From contig CM072884.1 in NCBI GenBank assembly GCA_037013685.1, positions 6,076,001 to 6,140,000 on the forward strand: a stretch of DNA of 64,000 nucleotides, given 5' to 3'. Below the pieces are notes generated by a model. That model did not search any database, was not told where the DNA came from, and worked only from the letters and a program-made list of their open reading frames with translations. Position 1 is the first letter of the stretch, and each line of letters starts with the position of its first letter. Source of the stretch: Acridotheres tristis (taxonomy: Eukaryota; Chordata; Aves; Passeriformes; Sturnidae). The position numbers and the translations under genes are program-made. Shown here one piece after another: positions 12,098 through 23,350 of the stretch.

Positions 12098-14280
12098 TTG
12101 ATTAGTATGCTTATACATGGCTTAAAGGAAAGCAGACAAATTGTGCAAGAACACAAATGTCTCTTAAGGCCTCAGCTTCTGCAATCATATGGATGAAAGC
12201 AACACTGTATTTTTGGTAACTGCTGCTTCACAAAGTACTGCTCATTAAGATACAAGCCTGTGTCTAATAGCAGTGACAAAGGCATTATTTCAAATGCTGT
12301 GGCTGAAAAGGAAACAAAAATAATGCAGCAACTTAAACCAGTAAAGGACAAATTGATTCATAAGCCAAAATACTCCTCCATAATATACCAAGACGCAGTT
12401 TCTCATTGGCAGTGCTGCCCTTTTATATGTGTAACTAGACAGAGAGATCTAAAACAGGTCTATCTTCAGCCAAACTCTTTCTCAAGTCGTTTAAAACAGC
12501 AAACATGCAGAGACCTTGCAGCACGCTTACCCTTTCAGCTTGTCCTCACTCAGCAGCCCAGAGCTTTTTATGCCAAATGGGACATGGCTTTGCTTTCAAG
12601 AGGTACCCTTATGGATTCCTTGCACTTTCCTGCAGATTTGCTGCTAGAATTTTTAAGTAGCACTTCAAGCCTTTTCTCCCCCTCGTCCACACCGGTTTAA
12701 GTTCTTTATGATGGCAGATAATTGTTTTGGCCTTAGGCAAGGAATGTGCTCTCTGCTTAGGAAAATGGCTGCACAGCATCTTTATAAGAGAGCCAAATGA
12801 GGAAAAATGAGGTAGTTGCAGAACATTACATTTTTTATCTTATCAATTATTAAGGAAATACTCTTCTATTTAGTATGGTAAGAATACTAATAGGAGGTCA
12901 AAATATAATATTAGGCTCTTGGTATTGATGAGGATAAGAGTAATGATGAAGAAAAATTTTAAATAAGCATTATTTAATGAATATGGTAGCAAAACTAGGA
13001 TAGAACTAACACTTAAACTACAGAAAACAAACATTGCTATTAAAATAACAAAATAAAACTGAAATTAATTCAAGTAATTGAAAAACTGAGGGAAGTGCAT
13101 CATCTGTATCATCTATATCTTCTTTGTTACTGAACCATAAATGTATCCTATTTTTACTGTAATTATTATAATCTGAATTGATATAACAAGAGAACAGAAA
13201 AACTTCTTTCACAAATGAAACTGAAGGTGGATTTTTGAAAGCTGACAGGTGGGTCCTCTGCAGGCGACCCAAAATTGTGTACTACTTTATTATGCTTCCT
13301 CCTCCTCTTTTTAATATGGTGTCAATAATTGTCAGATAATCTGGATTTTCTTTTTTTTTGTTTTTCTGTGTTGAACCCAGAATGAGGGGGAAAAAAATCC
13401 TGATCACAAAGGTAACACATAGAGATAGAAATTCCATAAAGGATTTAAAGTACTAGAAAAGAAAAAAAGGCCAAGATACTCCTTCTCATCACCTTAAGCA
13501 ATTCCATTGTAACAGCTATAATTCTTTTTCCTATTTCCTGTATAAGTCTGTACCTCCCAAGGACAGCAAATATCATTACAGGAATACTTGAGGGAAATCT
13601 CTCCACTGATACTAATGTTTTCATTCTGTAGTGGAAGCATCAAAACCTAAACTTTGCAATGGTACATTAGAACACAGACAGCCTTGACCTTTCCTCTATT
13701 TCCATTACTTTGTTTTTCCTTTTTTTTTCCACCTTCATTCACTTATTATTTAGAGCCCCTAAAGCTACTAAAGAAAAGAAAAATCAGTTTGACTTTACTC
13801 ATAAAACATGACAACAGATATTTTCAAATTTATTTCCAAGTGTGTTAAATGGACTTATGAATAATGATGCTCATCAAAAGGTTAGTCAAAAATTCATTGT
13901 CTTTTACAATAGTGGAGGCTATTCTTAAATCTCTCAAATGCTTAGCTTTTTTTGCCATGTTTTTGTATGTTTTCTCTGTTTTTAATGCAGAAGCCTTTAA
14001 ATAAAAAAGATGGAGGCTTGATTTTCAACAGAATAGAACCCAAACAGGTCATAGTTAACACCAGCTCTTCTTTTCACACCCTTTCTGAACCTTTTCCTGT
14101 AGAGGCAAACTGGAAAACATCACACTGGCAGCAAACATAAGTGATTCTTTGGAGATTTCTGCTGGCAGCTGACTACTCCATCTATTTCCCAGCAGTGTTA
14201 AGAGCACAATATGGCAGCAACAACAGTCCAAGATGTTGCTTAGCTGATATCTCATACTTTATACTCAGTTCACAAATTTG

Positions 14281-14374
14281 TTGGTTTGCTTTTTTTTTAA
14301 TTCAATTTTTGGTTTTGTTTGTTTGGTTTTAGGTAGGGGTTATTTTGTTTGTTTTGGGTTTTTTTTTTTTTTTT
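14281..14374. repeat. T-rich and T/G low-complexity tract
   Basis: T runs alternate with TTTG and GGTTTT units and end in a long T run at about 14360-14374. No coding content is present. It may be a degraded poly(A) tail of a retroposed sequence on the minus strand, but no element body is recognisable beside it. Confidence 0.8.
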
Positions 14375-17300
14375 CCTTCCTGAAGAAATCTGGTTAACAA
14401 GTTTCAGACTGATGTTTTAAATAGGTGTCTCTGGTTTAGCTCTTGAGAAAGAGACAAAGATACACAGAATTCCTACAGTTCAAACTTCAGACACCTTCTC
14501 AGCCACATACATCAAAGCTATGATATACCTGGAGTATTTACAAGTGTTTACACAGTTTTCATTAATTCCTGAATGACTACATAGCAGCTCTAGTATTTAA
14601 TAAAGGTATACAGTGAAGTCCAAGTGGCTGACATATAAACCTCCAGAGGCAATACTAACCTGAGGCTGGCAGGGATCTTCTCTTCTGCTTTGGCTGAGTG
14701 ACCTTTTACTTGACCTACAAGCATGAGTATCACTCAGGAATATCAATGAGAAGTACAAGAAGCCAGCTCTCTCCTACACTGCTTCCCTGGGCAGTGCCTG
14801 GTGCAGAAGGTAATTTTAAACTAAAAATTTGTGCTTTGTTTTCTGGGTATTTGCATTTGTCTGCCTAAAAAACTGATGGATTTATCTCCTTCTGCCTTAT
14901 TTCCCCCTCCTTCCAGGCCTTCTTTTTTGAAGTTAGGTTCTTCTAAAAGTGCTGCACAGAGAAACAAATTATTGACATGGCTGCCTGATTGCCGTGGAAG
15001 GCATTCTCCTCCATAGAGGAGAATTCTGAATTAACATTCAACATCATTTTAACTTTAATATTTTGTGGTTCAGTCACTAGACCTTGCAATTTATTGCGTC
15101 TGTGAACTGCATTTTCTTCTGCCAGAAAATAACCTCCTATTTAAGGCACTTGAGGTTGGGTAAAAAAAATATCCTCAAACAGATTTCATTAATTCAGGCA
15201 AGAGAAAGTTAATATCCCATGACACAGCCGATTTGTTTGTAGGGGTGTTAAATGCATCATTTCCCTAATAAACTAAACCACCAGAGGAATGTGTAGAAGC
15301 TGGTGTTCCTTCCCTCAACCCATAAAAAAGCAGCAGTGTCTGCCAGGTAAACTCTGAGGAAAAGTAGGCAGCAGATCACACACTGATGAGCCTTTTTAAG
15401 TGAGGTCAATACATTGATATCTCGATAACAGGAAGAAAATATTCTGTTTGGACTCTTTTGAATGGTCTCTTCTGCAGGACCCAGAAGCACAGTCCATTTA
15501 TTGTGCCCTCAAAAGAAAGAGCCTGTTCTACCAGTGCATTACCTGCATTCCAGTTTGAGCATTCAGGATCCCTGCACTTCCATGTTTATAGGGATTGCTT
15601 GAGAAATAATGGTTTTCATTTTGCTGCTCTTTATGGAGTTTCAACTTATCATCTAATCAATGATATAAAGAAAACAAAACCAGCCACCTGAATAGCACGG
15701 ATATATAGCATGACTAATTCAGCTTTAAAAAAAAGCTGGAATAGATACAGCTGATAACATTTGCAGAAAATAATTCAGATTGACTTATGTTATGGGTAGG
15801 TACCCTGTCACCTTCACATACCCCAAAATAAAGCAGATTAGGTTCTCCACAAACTGTTCAATTTAAGAAACACATTCCCTCCTGCATGCCACAGATCAAT
15901 TCACTTCTGAGCTATCATCACTGTCCAAGAGGAGTTTGAAAGCCTACAAAAATTTCAAAGGTTTCCCAGCTCCTCCTATTTCTACATTCAATTCTCTGAG
16001 GAGTCTATTAGCTTTCTGGCATGGAAAGCCAAACATATTTGTTGAAAACAAAAAACCCTATATACCAAAAGCCTTGCAGACAGTACGCTTCCCAATTGTT
16101 TTCCAAAACCACTGTCTTTGGTCCTTTCAATTTGATCAGCACATCCTCCTGCTGGGAAGATCACAGTCCTTTGGAAAGCTGAATAAATGTAAGATGAAAG
16201 CTAAATATTTTTGACACTTCAAGATATATTTGAAACATATAATTAGGCAAGACAATTGCCTAATGGATCACGATGAATGTTAACTTTGTCACTGAGAAAA
16301 ATCTCTGCATACATCAGGACGGAAAATATCAAGCTTTCTGTTTTCAACCATCTTATCTATGGAAACATAGATATAAAAACCATCAGCCTTCCTATGATTT
16401 TATGCAGTCCTTTGTGCTCTCTACTGAATAAAGAAGCAATCCAGACCCTTAGATTTTTCTGAACAAGAGCTGAAATACAAATCTAGCTGCCTAGCCAACT
16501 CTCAATTATTTTAAACATGTATGTTTCACTGCAAATGCCTATAAAGAGCAAAATCACCTCCCCTTACATGTTTTTACATCACCTGGAGTAGAGGACTGGT
16601 CTCAAAGAAGCAAGTAATTTTCTATTGGGCAAGGTTAGATTCAGAAACTATTCAGATTCAGACAATGGAATGGGCATTTTACTCAAAAATCAAGGCATGG
16701 GCATATTACTCAATAATCACAAGATTATTAAATACCACAAATCCTGACTCCTGGACCAATGTGCACGATAGTAATTTCTAAGTTTTTAGGGATCTGGACT
16801 GGGAGGGCTTACAAATGAAACAACAGAAAGCCAGGTTCATTTAAAAAAAAAACAAAATAGTGATAACCCACGAACATGCAGCTGTGCTTTCCATTAGGAT
16901 CTTAAGCCACACAATGGCATGAGACAAGAATTAATTTGCCCAGTTGCAGTTCACACCCTTTGTGAGAACTGCAGACTACCAGCAGACTACCACCTCACCT
17001 CCTGTGGCATGACAAGGATCACGACCCACAGACTCTTGTGGAATCAAGCTGACATGACAGGGCTGCATTTTGCAGCAGCAGCCTCACAGTCAGTTCACTT
17101 GGGCTGTGGCACAGCCAGGACAGCTGCAGCCACAGCACCACTGCTGAGTGACCCCTTGGATGGAGATGTCAATGTGGAGATCAGCTGTGGAAGGGTAAAT
17201 ATCCCTTCCAGGTGGAGCAAATGAAGGGATGGCAGCATGTAGGGAAGCTCAGTCCAGGCTTGTGTGGTGTGAGATACAGGAGGGAAGAGCACAGTGGAGA

Positions 17301-18160
17301 ATATTGTCATATGAGTTGTTGGTTCTGTTCTCAAATTTCCCAAACCACAGATTTTCACTAAAATGCACAAATATCATAATATTCAAGAGAACCAGGAACT
17401 TTTAGTTTTCGCTCTCTGCAAGGTACTTTATTGAACCAAGGGATTCTGATATCTCATGATTGCAGGGACTGGACAGATGCTTGTACACACACGTTGAACA
17501 AACACTTTGATTTTAAAGTGTGTATTTATGCATGCTTTATGAACACTAGCTGTGATCTGCATCTAATCTTGCTTTAGCTGTATTTGTCCTCCTTTCACCT
17601 ACATGACGATCAAAGGAATAAATTTATCAATGGTGTTGCAAACCACTACATATTCTGAAAGGAGTGAATTATTCAGCTGAATCCTAACATAGCTGCCCGT
17701 GAAAAGTGTTTGACAGAACTGTATGATCTGCAGGGCAGCAATCCAACTTTTAATACTGCTTTGTTACCCAAGCCATAAATATTTTTCTGACACTGTCAGG
17801 TTTAACATTCAGCACTGCTATTATTTCTAACCTAATCCATGAACACTCTAAAGGATTTGTAGTCTCTTAATATTTAATCTGCTGTAATTATAGTTGTTTT
17901 AATGTGCTATATCTATTTCTGCAATACAGTATGGTTCTTGTTCTCTGGAAAAAAAATAAAACAAAACAAAATCCCCACAAAAACAAAAAACAATGTACTT
18001 CAAAGCACAAATCAAAACTGATACATAAATGAAGGGAATGTTAATTATGAAACTGAAGAGGACAATCACAACTTGGAAAAAATAGTTCAGCTTCATGATT
18101 ATTTCAATAACCCCTACCTACCTGACTACTACAACCTGTATACTGTGTAAAAAAAAAAGG

Positions 18161-18272
18161 CAATTAAACAGGAAGAAATGCATCAGACCAACAAGCTTAA
18201 TTGAAAGTGAGGAGATGAAAAAATCTAATTAACTTTGCAAACTAGTTTTGCCTTTGTCAATTACCTTAATTG
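18161..18272. promoter_or_regulatory. Candidate regulatory block rich in AATTA homeodomain cores
   Basis: Five TAATT/AATTA cores occur within 112 bp: CAATTA at 18161, CTTAATTG at 18196, CTAATTAA at 18225, TCAATTA at 18257 and CTTAATTG at 18265. Homeodomain proteins bind such cores, and clusters of them in quiet non-coding DNA are common in conserved vertebrate enhancers. The AT-rich background raises the chance rate, so this is a candidate only. Conservation cannot be seen from one genome. Confidence 0.25.
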
Positions 18273-19225
18273 TGCTATTGGAGTACAGGTTATGATCTTC
18301 ACTAAAATTTGAATCACAAGAACATGTCTGAAATCTCTGAAAGAGAAACAGCCTCTGAATGCTTCTTAATTACGGCAACACACAACATGAAGCAGCATTG
18401 CATCTGTTGAGACACAGTGTTTTGTAAGGCTAAAACCTCAGACTTTTATCTACCTACTCAACTAGTGCTCATATTGAAAGTCTGGGATGCTGTTACAATT
18501 AGCCTTTTAATGCAATACTTATAAATGGGAGTTTGGCATTTCCCTAACCCCGGACTGTTTACTGAAGAGTCATCTTATTTCACAGAGAATTCCCACTGAA
18601 ACCATGGAACAGCCAGGGAAAATGTAGAGAATTGCCACAGCACTGCTGTAGCAGTGGATGCCTGTGGGCCAGCAAGAACAGATCAGACCTTTTCTGCAAA
18701 TACAATTTTATGGCTGCAGCTACAGCTGGTGCTGACTAGGGTTGATTTTCTGATGGGGAACTCAAGTTTACATTGTGAAGTACATATTGGTAACATACTA
18801 GAATCAAAAAAAGTTGAAGACTCAGGAAAAGACCCGGAACTTCATAGGGATTTCCACTTGAAGCCCGTGAGTACTTCCTTTAAGCCATCCAACGAGGGCA
18901 ACTTCTTTCACTTCCATCATTTATGCAGCATCCTGACCTTGACTAGAAGCCAAAGACCCACCCTGCCTCTCATTCACTCCACTCTTTTGTGAGGTAGGGA
19001 GGAAACAGAAGGAATGAGACAATGGCAGGTTAACAGGGAAAAGCAAAAGCTGTGTGTGCAAGTACAGCAAAATCCCCTGTTTCCCATTGGGAGGCAGATG
19101 TTCACCACCTCCCAGGCAAACAGAGACTCAGAGCACATTAATGGCTGCTTAGGAAAACAAACACCTTAATCCTGAATGTCCCTTCTTCCTCCAGCCCTGA
19201 GCTTTTATGTCGGAGCACACCACAT

Positions 19226-19305
19226 TGGGATGGGATGGGATGGGATGGGATGGGATGGGATGGGATGGGATGGGATGGGATGGGATGGGATGGGATGGGA
19301 TGGGA
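19226..19305. repeat. Pure (TGGGA)16 pentanucleotide microsatellite
   Basis: Sixteen uninterrupted TGGGA units span 80 bp with no base change. The plus strand carries 16 GGG runs separated by AT, which fits the pattern for G-quadruplex formation. Because five is not a multiple of three and the unit lacks stops in all frames, both strands read open through it. This yields GWDGM repeats on plus (19207-19548) and SHPIP-type repeats on minus (19138-19538), which are artefacts. The lack of interruptions suggests a young and length-variable locus. Confidence 0.97.
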
Positions 19306-22300
19306 TATCCCCTTGGTGAGCCTGTGTCTCCTCCCAGCCTCTTGCCCATTCCCAGCCTCCCAGTCTCTGTAGGGCTGGATAAAACCAAGGTTTTGCACCC
19401 TTTAGTAACACCAAAACATTGCTCTGTTACCAACACTGGTTTAAGCACAACTGCAAAGCACAGCAGCATATGGGCTGCTCTCAAGAAAGCTACTTGTACC
19501 AGTACAAATTTAATGGAAAACATACTCAAAAAAGCCACCTATATATGAAAACAATGCAAAAAATCAGCCTGAAAGACTGCAACTTTCCATGATACAAAAA
19601 ATCTGAACCAAGCCACCTATGAAACAAAAATATTCCTTAAACCTCTTAATGCCTTTTAGACCTCTATCACAGCGTATAAACCTACTGCCTGGAAGAAAAC
19701 TTGAGAATAATTCCAAGGCTTTTCTGACAATCCTTTTATTTATTAAGTGAAATTAGCTAAATTATTCCTTTTATTAAAAAAAAAAATCTATTAACAAAAC
19801 AATGTGTGCAAACAATGTAATTCAAAGCAAAAAGCTGTAAGCAGCAGGAAATGTAAGCAAATAAAAACTCTGAGAGAAAACAGTTTTGAAAATTTCTTTC
19901 AGTTACATATTCCCCATTCCCATTGTCAAAACACTATCTTCTATTCTTTGATAAAAACATATTTTTATCCAATGTTGCTATCTCCCATCACACTTCCAAG
20001 CAAAAAACCAAACTCCACACCCCTTAAAACAAAAACTCAATTTTCTGTAACTAAAATCAGCCTTGACAGCAACACAGTTGCAACAGATCCATTGCCTTTA
20101 CATTAAAGGGTGTGGTTTGGTTGGTTGTTTTTTTTATTCCTTTTATTATTCCTTTATTCCTTGGCTTATTCCTTTAAGAACCTAATCTGAAAACTATTAA
20201 GTGAAATTTTCTCCTTCTAAGTGCACAAATTCTCTCAGCTTGAAGTTCCAGCTATCAGGCACCTGAATTGAGCATGGGATGGGACATGAGAGAGATCAGC
20301 TTAATCCCTCCCCTATCTCAGCACACATCGTATAAACCCCATTCACAGAGATATCAACCATCAAGGATTCCTGCCACTCCTGCTCCTCTTGAGATCTGCC
20401 TCCTCCAACAGCACATTTCAGCTGAAGGTAAAGAAATTGTGCTTCTCTGTGCTGCACTGGAGGTGACATCCTGTGACAATCCCTGCGAGCTGATGGTGGG
20501 GCCACTCTTCAGCCAGATGGGAAAAAGGTTTCCTTATCAGCAGATGCAGGAAAAAAACAAAAAAACCAACAGCAGGTTGAGCCTACAGGAGGAAAGGAGT
20601 CAGGGAAAGTAAGTGTAGTGCAGTTCCTGAGAGCTCAAGAAAAAGTAAATAAAGCTTTTGATAAAAAAAACACAACAGTTCATTTAATAGTCTATACAAG
20701 ATGGAAAGCCCAAGAGTAATGTTTAAAGCTACTGAAGTCCCCTAGAGTAAGGAAAATTTTATGGATTAAATACTTAATCCAAAAGAGAAATAGATCAGCT
20801 GCCATGCCACAACCTTGCAGCCTCAGGCAAAAATACTCAATATATTAAATTGCTATATAAACAACCCATGTCTGAAAATAAAGTGCCCTAAAAACTAAAG
20901 GGAAAAAAAATCTATTGAAAAGAGCATCCATTTTTTCTTCAACTTTGCTGGAATGTACTCTGAAACGTAGACTATATGAGAAATCCATCTGGCTTTCAGA
21001 TATACAAACACAACGAAGATTCAATTTGCTTTAATTAGTGTTTCATACCTAGCATTTAAGAGCAGATTTGGGCTCTCTATCAGCAGTTCTGCAATACTCT
21101 ATACTGTAATATCACTACCAGGCTTATCTCTCTCGTCTTCTGTTTAATTAAATTGTACTTTTTATTTTTAAGATATTGGCATGGCAGTTCCGGGGGGGGG
21201 AGGGAAATAGCATCATACACTCTACTCTGAATTTGTTTTAAACTTCTTGCTTTTCCAACAAGCTACCTCCAAAAAGTGCAGATTTTAGGTACTTCAATGA
21301 GATTACAGCTTGCCTGCTAATTCTGCCATTAAATTAATTCTGAGAAGCTCTCCACTGCAGTTACTTCAGTAACAAATAAGACTCAAGTATAAAAGATGCA
21401 TTAAAACGTGTCTTGGTCCCAATGTAAATGCATAGAGCATTACAGCCATGTAATCTCAAGGAGAAAACAGACAAGGAAGACTCTAATAAACTGCATACTT
21501 GAAAAACCAGATATAGTTTTGGTCTCATTAAGATAAAAATATAATATTTTGTATTTGATTCATGTAGCTAGAAGGGTGCCTATTAGAGCATTTTCGATTA
21601 CAGTTCAATTATTTATTTTTCCGTCAAACTCAAAGTTCCACAAGGTGAAAGAACAAAATGTATGATACCAGCTCCACGGAGAAGAAAAACAGAAATTAAG
21701 CAAAGGCAAATAGCCCACAAGCTAGCAGGCAACAGAGATGAAAACTGAATTTTCACACTGTGCAAAGAGTTTTGTCGCTTTCAATCTTGCCTGTATTGTT
21801 ACAGCACATGCATCAATTAGATAACTTATTTCATTGTAGAATCACATGCATAGATTTCACATTTTAATAACTGTGTGTAAGAACACTGAAGCATTTCATG
21901 AAGGTTATCTGGGTCACCTGTATCCCAAACAACTTTCAACAGCTGCTCATAGCGTGTTTATTTCACAGATGGCAAGGGATGAAGTCTTTGCTTCTCCAGC
22001 ATCACTTCCACTCAAGCCTTGGTGCTGGGGAACTGACGGCTGAGCTCCACAAGCCATGATCCCCCCCTCCTGCTCCCCTGGTACCGAGCAGTGGGATGCA
22101 TGCAGAGAAGAGGCATTTCCCCTCCCCCATCATTTAAACTGCATAAACTGCAATTTTAGTAAATCAAGCAAAGAGCTAATCAAGTTTTGATTTGCTAATT
22201 ACTTCTCAATTTGATTAGAGCTGGCAGCTAATCATCTCTGGAAACGTAAAGTCAATCTTTCACTCACACTTGCAAATCGAGACTTTATTGTAAAGAAACT

Positions 22301-23083
22301 GATATTGTGCATTACATCCTTATAATTATTATTTTCATATTTCAGTGCTTTTAACAACAATCCTAATTTTCATTATTGCAGCAGCACTATGAATAAAAAC
22401 TCCACAGAACTGTATGTGGACTGAGAAGGAACATTAACAGAAGCTCTGGTATGACTAACATTAAAGCTCAAGGAATATGTAATGTTACATTAAACAAATA
22501 CAATGCAATTTAAAAGCATAAGTTCTCATTAAAAAAAAAAAAAAAGGAAAAGGATGAACAAAGCAACACAGAATTTTAACAACCAGTATCTTCAGATTAA
22601 GACTGTAGAAGTAGGTTTTCACCATGTTAAAAGAAAAAGGAAAAAAAAAAAACAACAACCAAACAAAAAAAAAAGAACACAAAAACATCCAACATGTAGG
22701 ATAAACAAGTTCAAAAGGAATCAAAAAAGTAAGACCATGTAGTTTCATTTTTTCCAAAGTAACAGAGAAAAAGGAAAGAGAATTGAGCTATGCTCTATTT
22801 TATTTCTGTGACGTTCTTAGCATGGAGTATCTACCCATGTTTTTCCTTATCCAACTCAAGAGCAGCCTTCTAAACCCACTAACTCTCTGCTGCTCCTCAC
22901 TGCCTGGCTTCTGCAGTGCCTTCCTACATGAGTTTCACAAAGGGATAGATGAAAGCTAATGCCCTGAAAAATATATCATTACAGCTCCCACACCAGCAGG
23001 TTCTGCCCCGAGTAAAGTCCAAGCATGCTTTAATAGACAAAACTCAAATTAGGCATATCCCTGCAAAATCCCCTTCCTACAAA
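19306..23083. other. Unassigned AT-rich non-coding DNA
   Basis: No gene is recognised. Small features are a G9 run at about 21192-21200, a short C-rich patch near 22060-22130 and A-rich runs at about 22511-22680. A block with three TAATC/GATTA cores at 22.18-22.23 kb is listed separately. A stretch at about 20120-20177 is rich in ATTCCTTT-like units. Confidence 0.55.
22135..22330. promoter_or_regulatory. Candidate conserved regulatory element with TAATC/GATTA cores
   Basis: Three bicoid-type homeodomain cores lie within 57 bp: TAATC at 22177-22181, GATTA at 22213-22217 and TAATC at 22229-22233. Further TAATT and ATTA cores are interspersed and no repeat sequence is present. The block has balanced, non-repetitive composition that resembles vertebrate conserved non-coding elements. 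That resemblance is an impression. No alignment was possible, and the function is not known. Confidence 0.25.
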
Positions 23084-23350
23084 AGAATCACAGAGAAGAT
23101 TGGAAAAGACCTTTGAGATCATCAAGTCCAACCTATGACCTAACACCTCCTCATCACCTAAACCAGGGCACCGAGTGCCACATCCAGTCTGTTTCTAAAC
23201 ACATCCAGAGATGGTGTGTGCACCACCTCCCCGAGCAGACAATTCCAGTGCCCAGTCACTCTTTCAGTGAAGAATTATGTCCTGATGTGTAACCTAAACT
23301 TTCTCTGGTGCAGCTTAGGACCAAGATATAGTCCCTGCTTCCTTGTTTGT
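23084..23350 (-). mobile_element. CR1 LINE 3'-end fragment, minus strand
   Basis: Read on the plus strand, the segment begins AGAATCACAGAGA and continues with GGAAAAGACCTTTGAGATCA, TCCAACC, AGTGCCACATCCAGTC, ACATCCAGAGATGGTG, CACCACCTCCC, ATTCCAGTGCC and GTGAAGAATTATGTCCTGATG. This is the reverse complement of the 3' part of CR1, the dominant bird LINE. The end of the element is at the left, since CR1 ends in short ATTCT-type repeats rather than poly(A). It is 5'-truncated, as most CR1 copies are, and fades after GGTGCAGCTTAGGACC near 23323-23335. Only the terminal part remains and no reverse-transcriptase coding region is present. The variant looks like those common in songbirds, but the subfamily was not tested. 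Confidence 0.9.

Larger units (their letters stand above)
12098..19225. other. Unassigned AT-rich non-coding DNA
   Basis: No gene is recognised. The longest open frame (12260-12700 plus, 146 codons) begins at GTG and resembles nothing known to me. A T/G and T-rich tract lies at 14281-14374 and an A/C-rich tract at about 17949-17992. A loose 27-bp tandem duplication (units beginning TGGGCAT) is at about 16671-16725. The patch 16930-17280 is GC-richer than its surroundings and may be an old repeat of unknown type. A block rich in AATTA cores near 18.2 kb is listed separately. Confidence 0.55.

Noticed and set aside
11879..12156. Phenylalanine-rich minus-strand membrane-like proteins
   Set aside because: They are translations of the homopurine minisatellite's complementary strand, not genes.
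12260..12700. 146-codon open frame
   Set aside because: It begins at GTG rather than ATG, has no recognised domain, and has no splice or promoter context.
19138..19548. GWDGM and SHPIP repeat proteins on both strands
   Set aside because: They are produced by the (TGGGA)16 microsatellite, whose unit has no stop in any frame.
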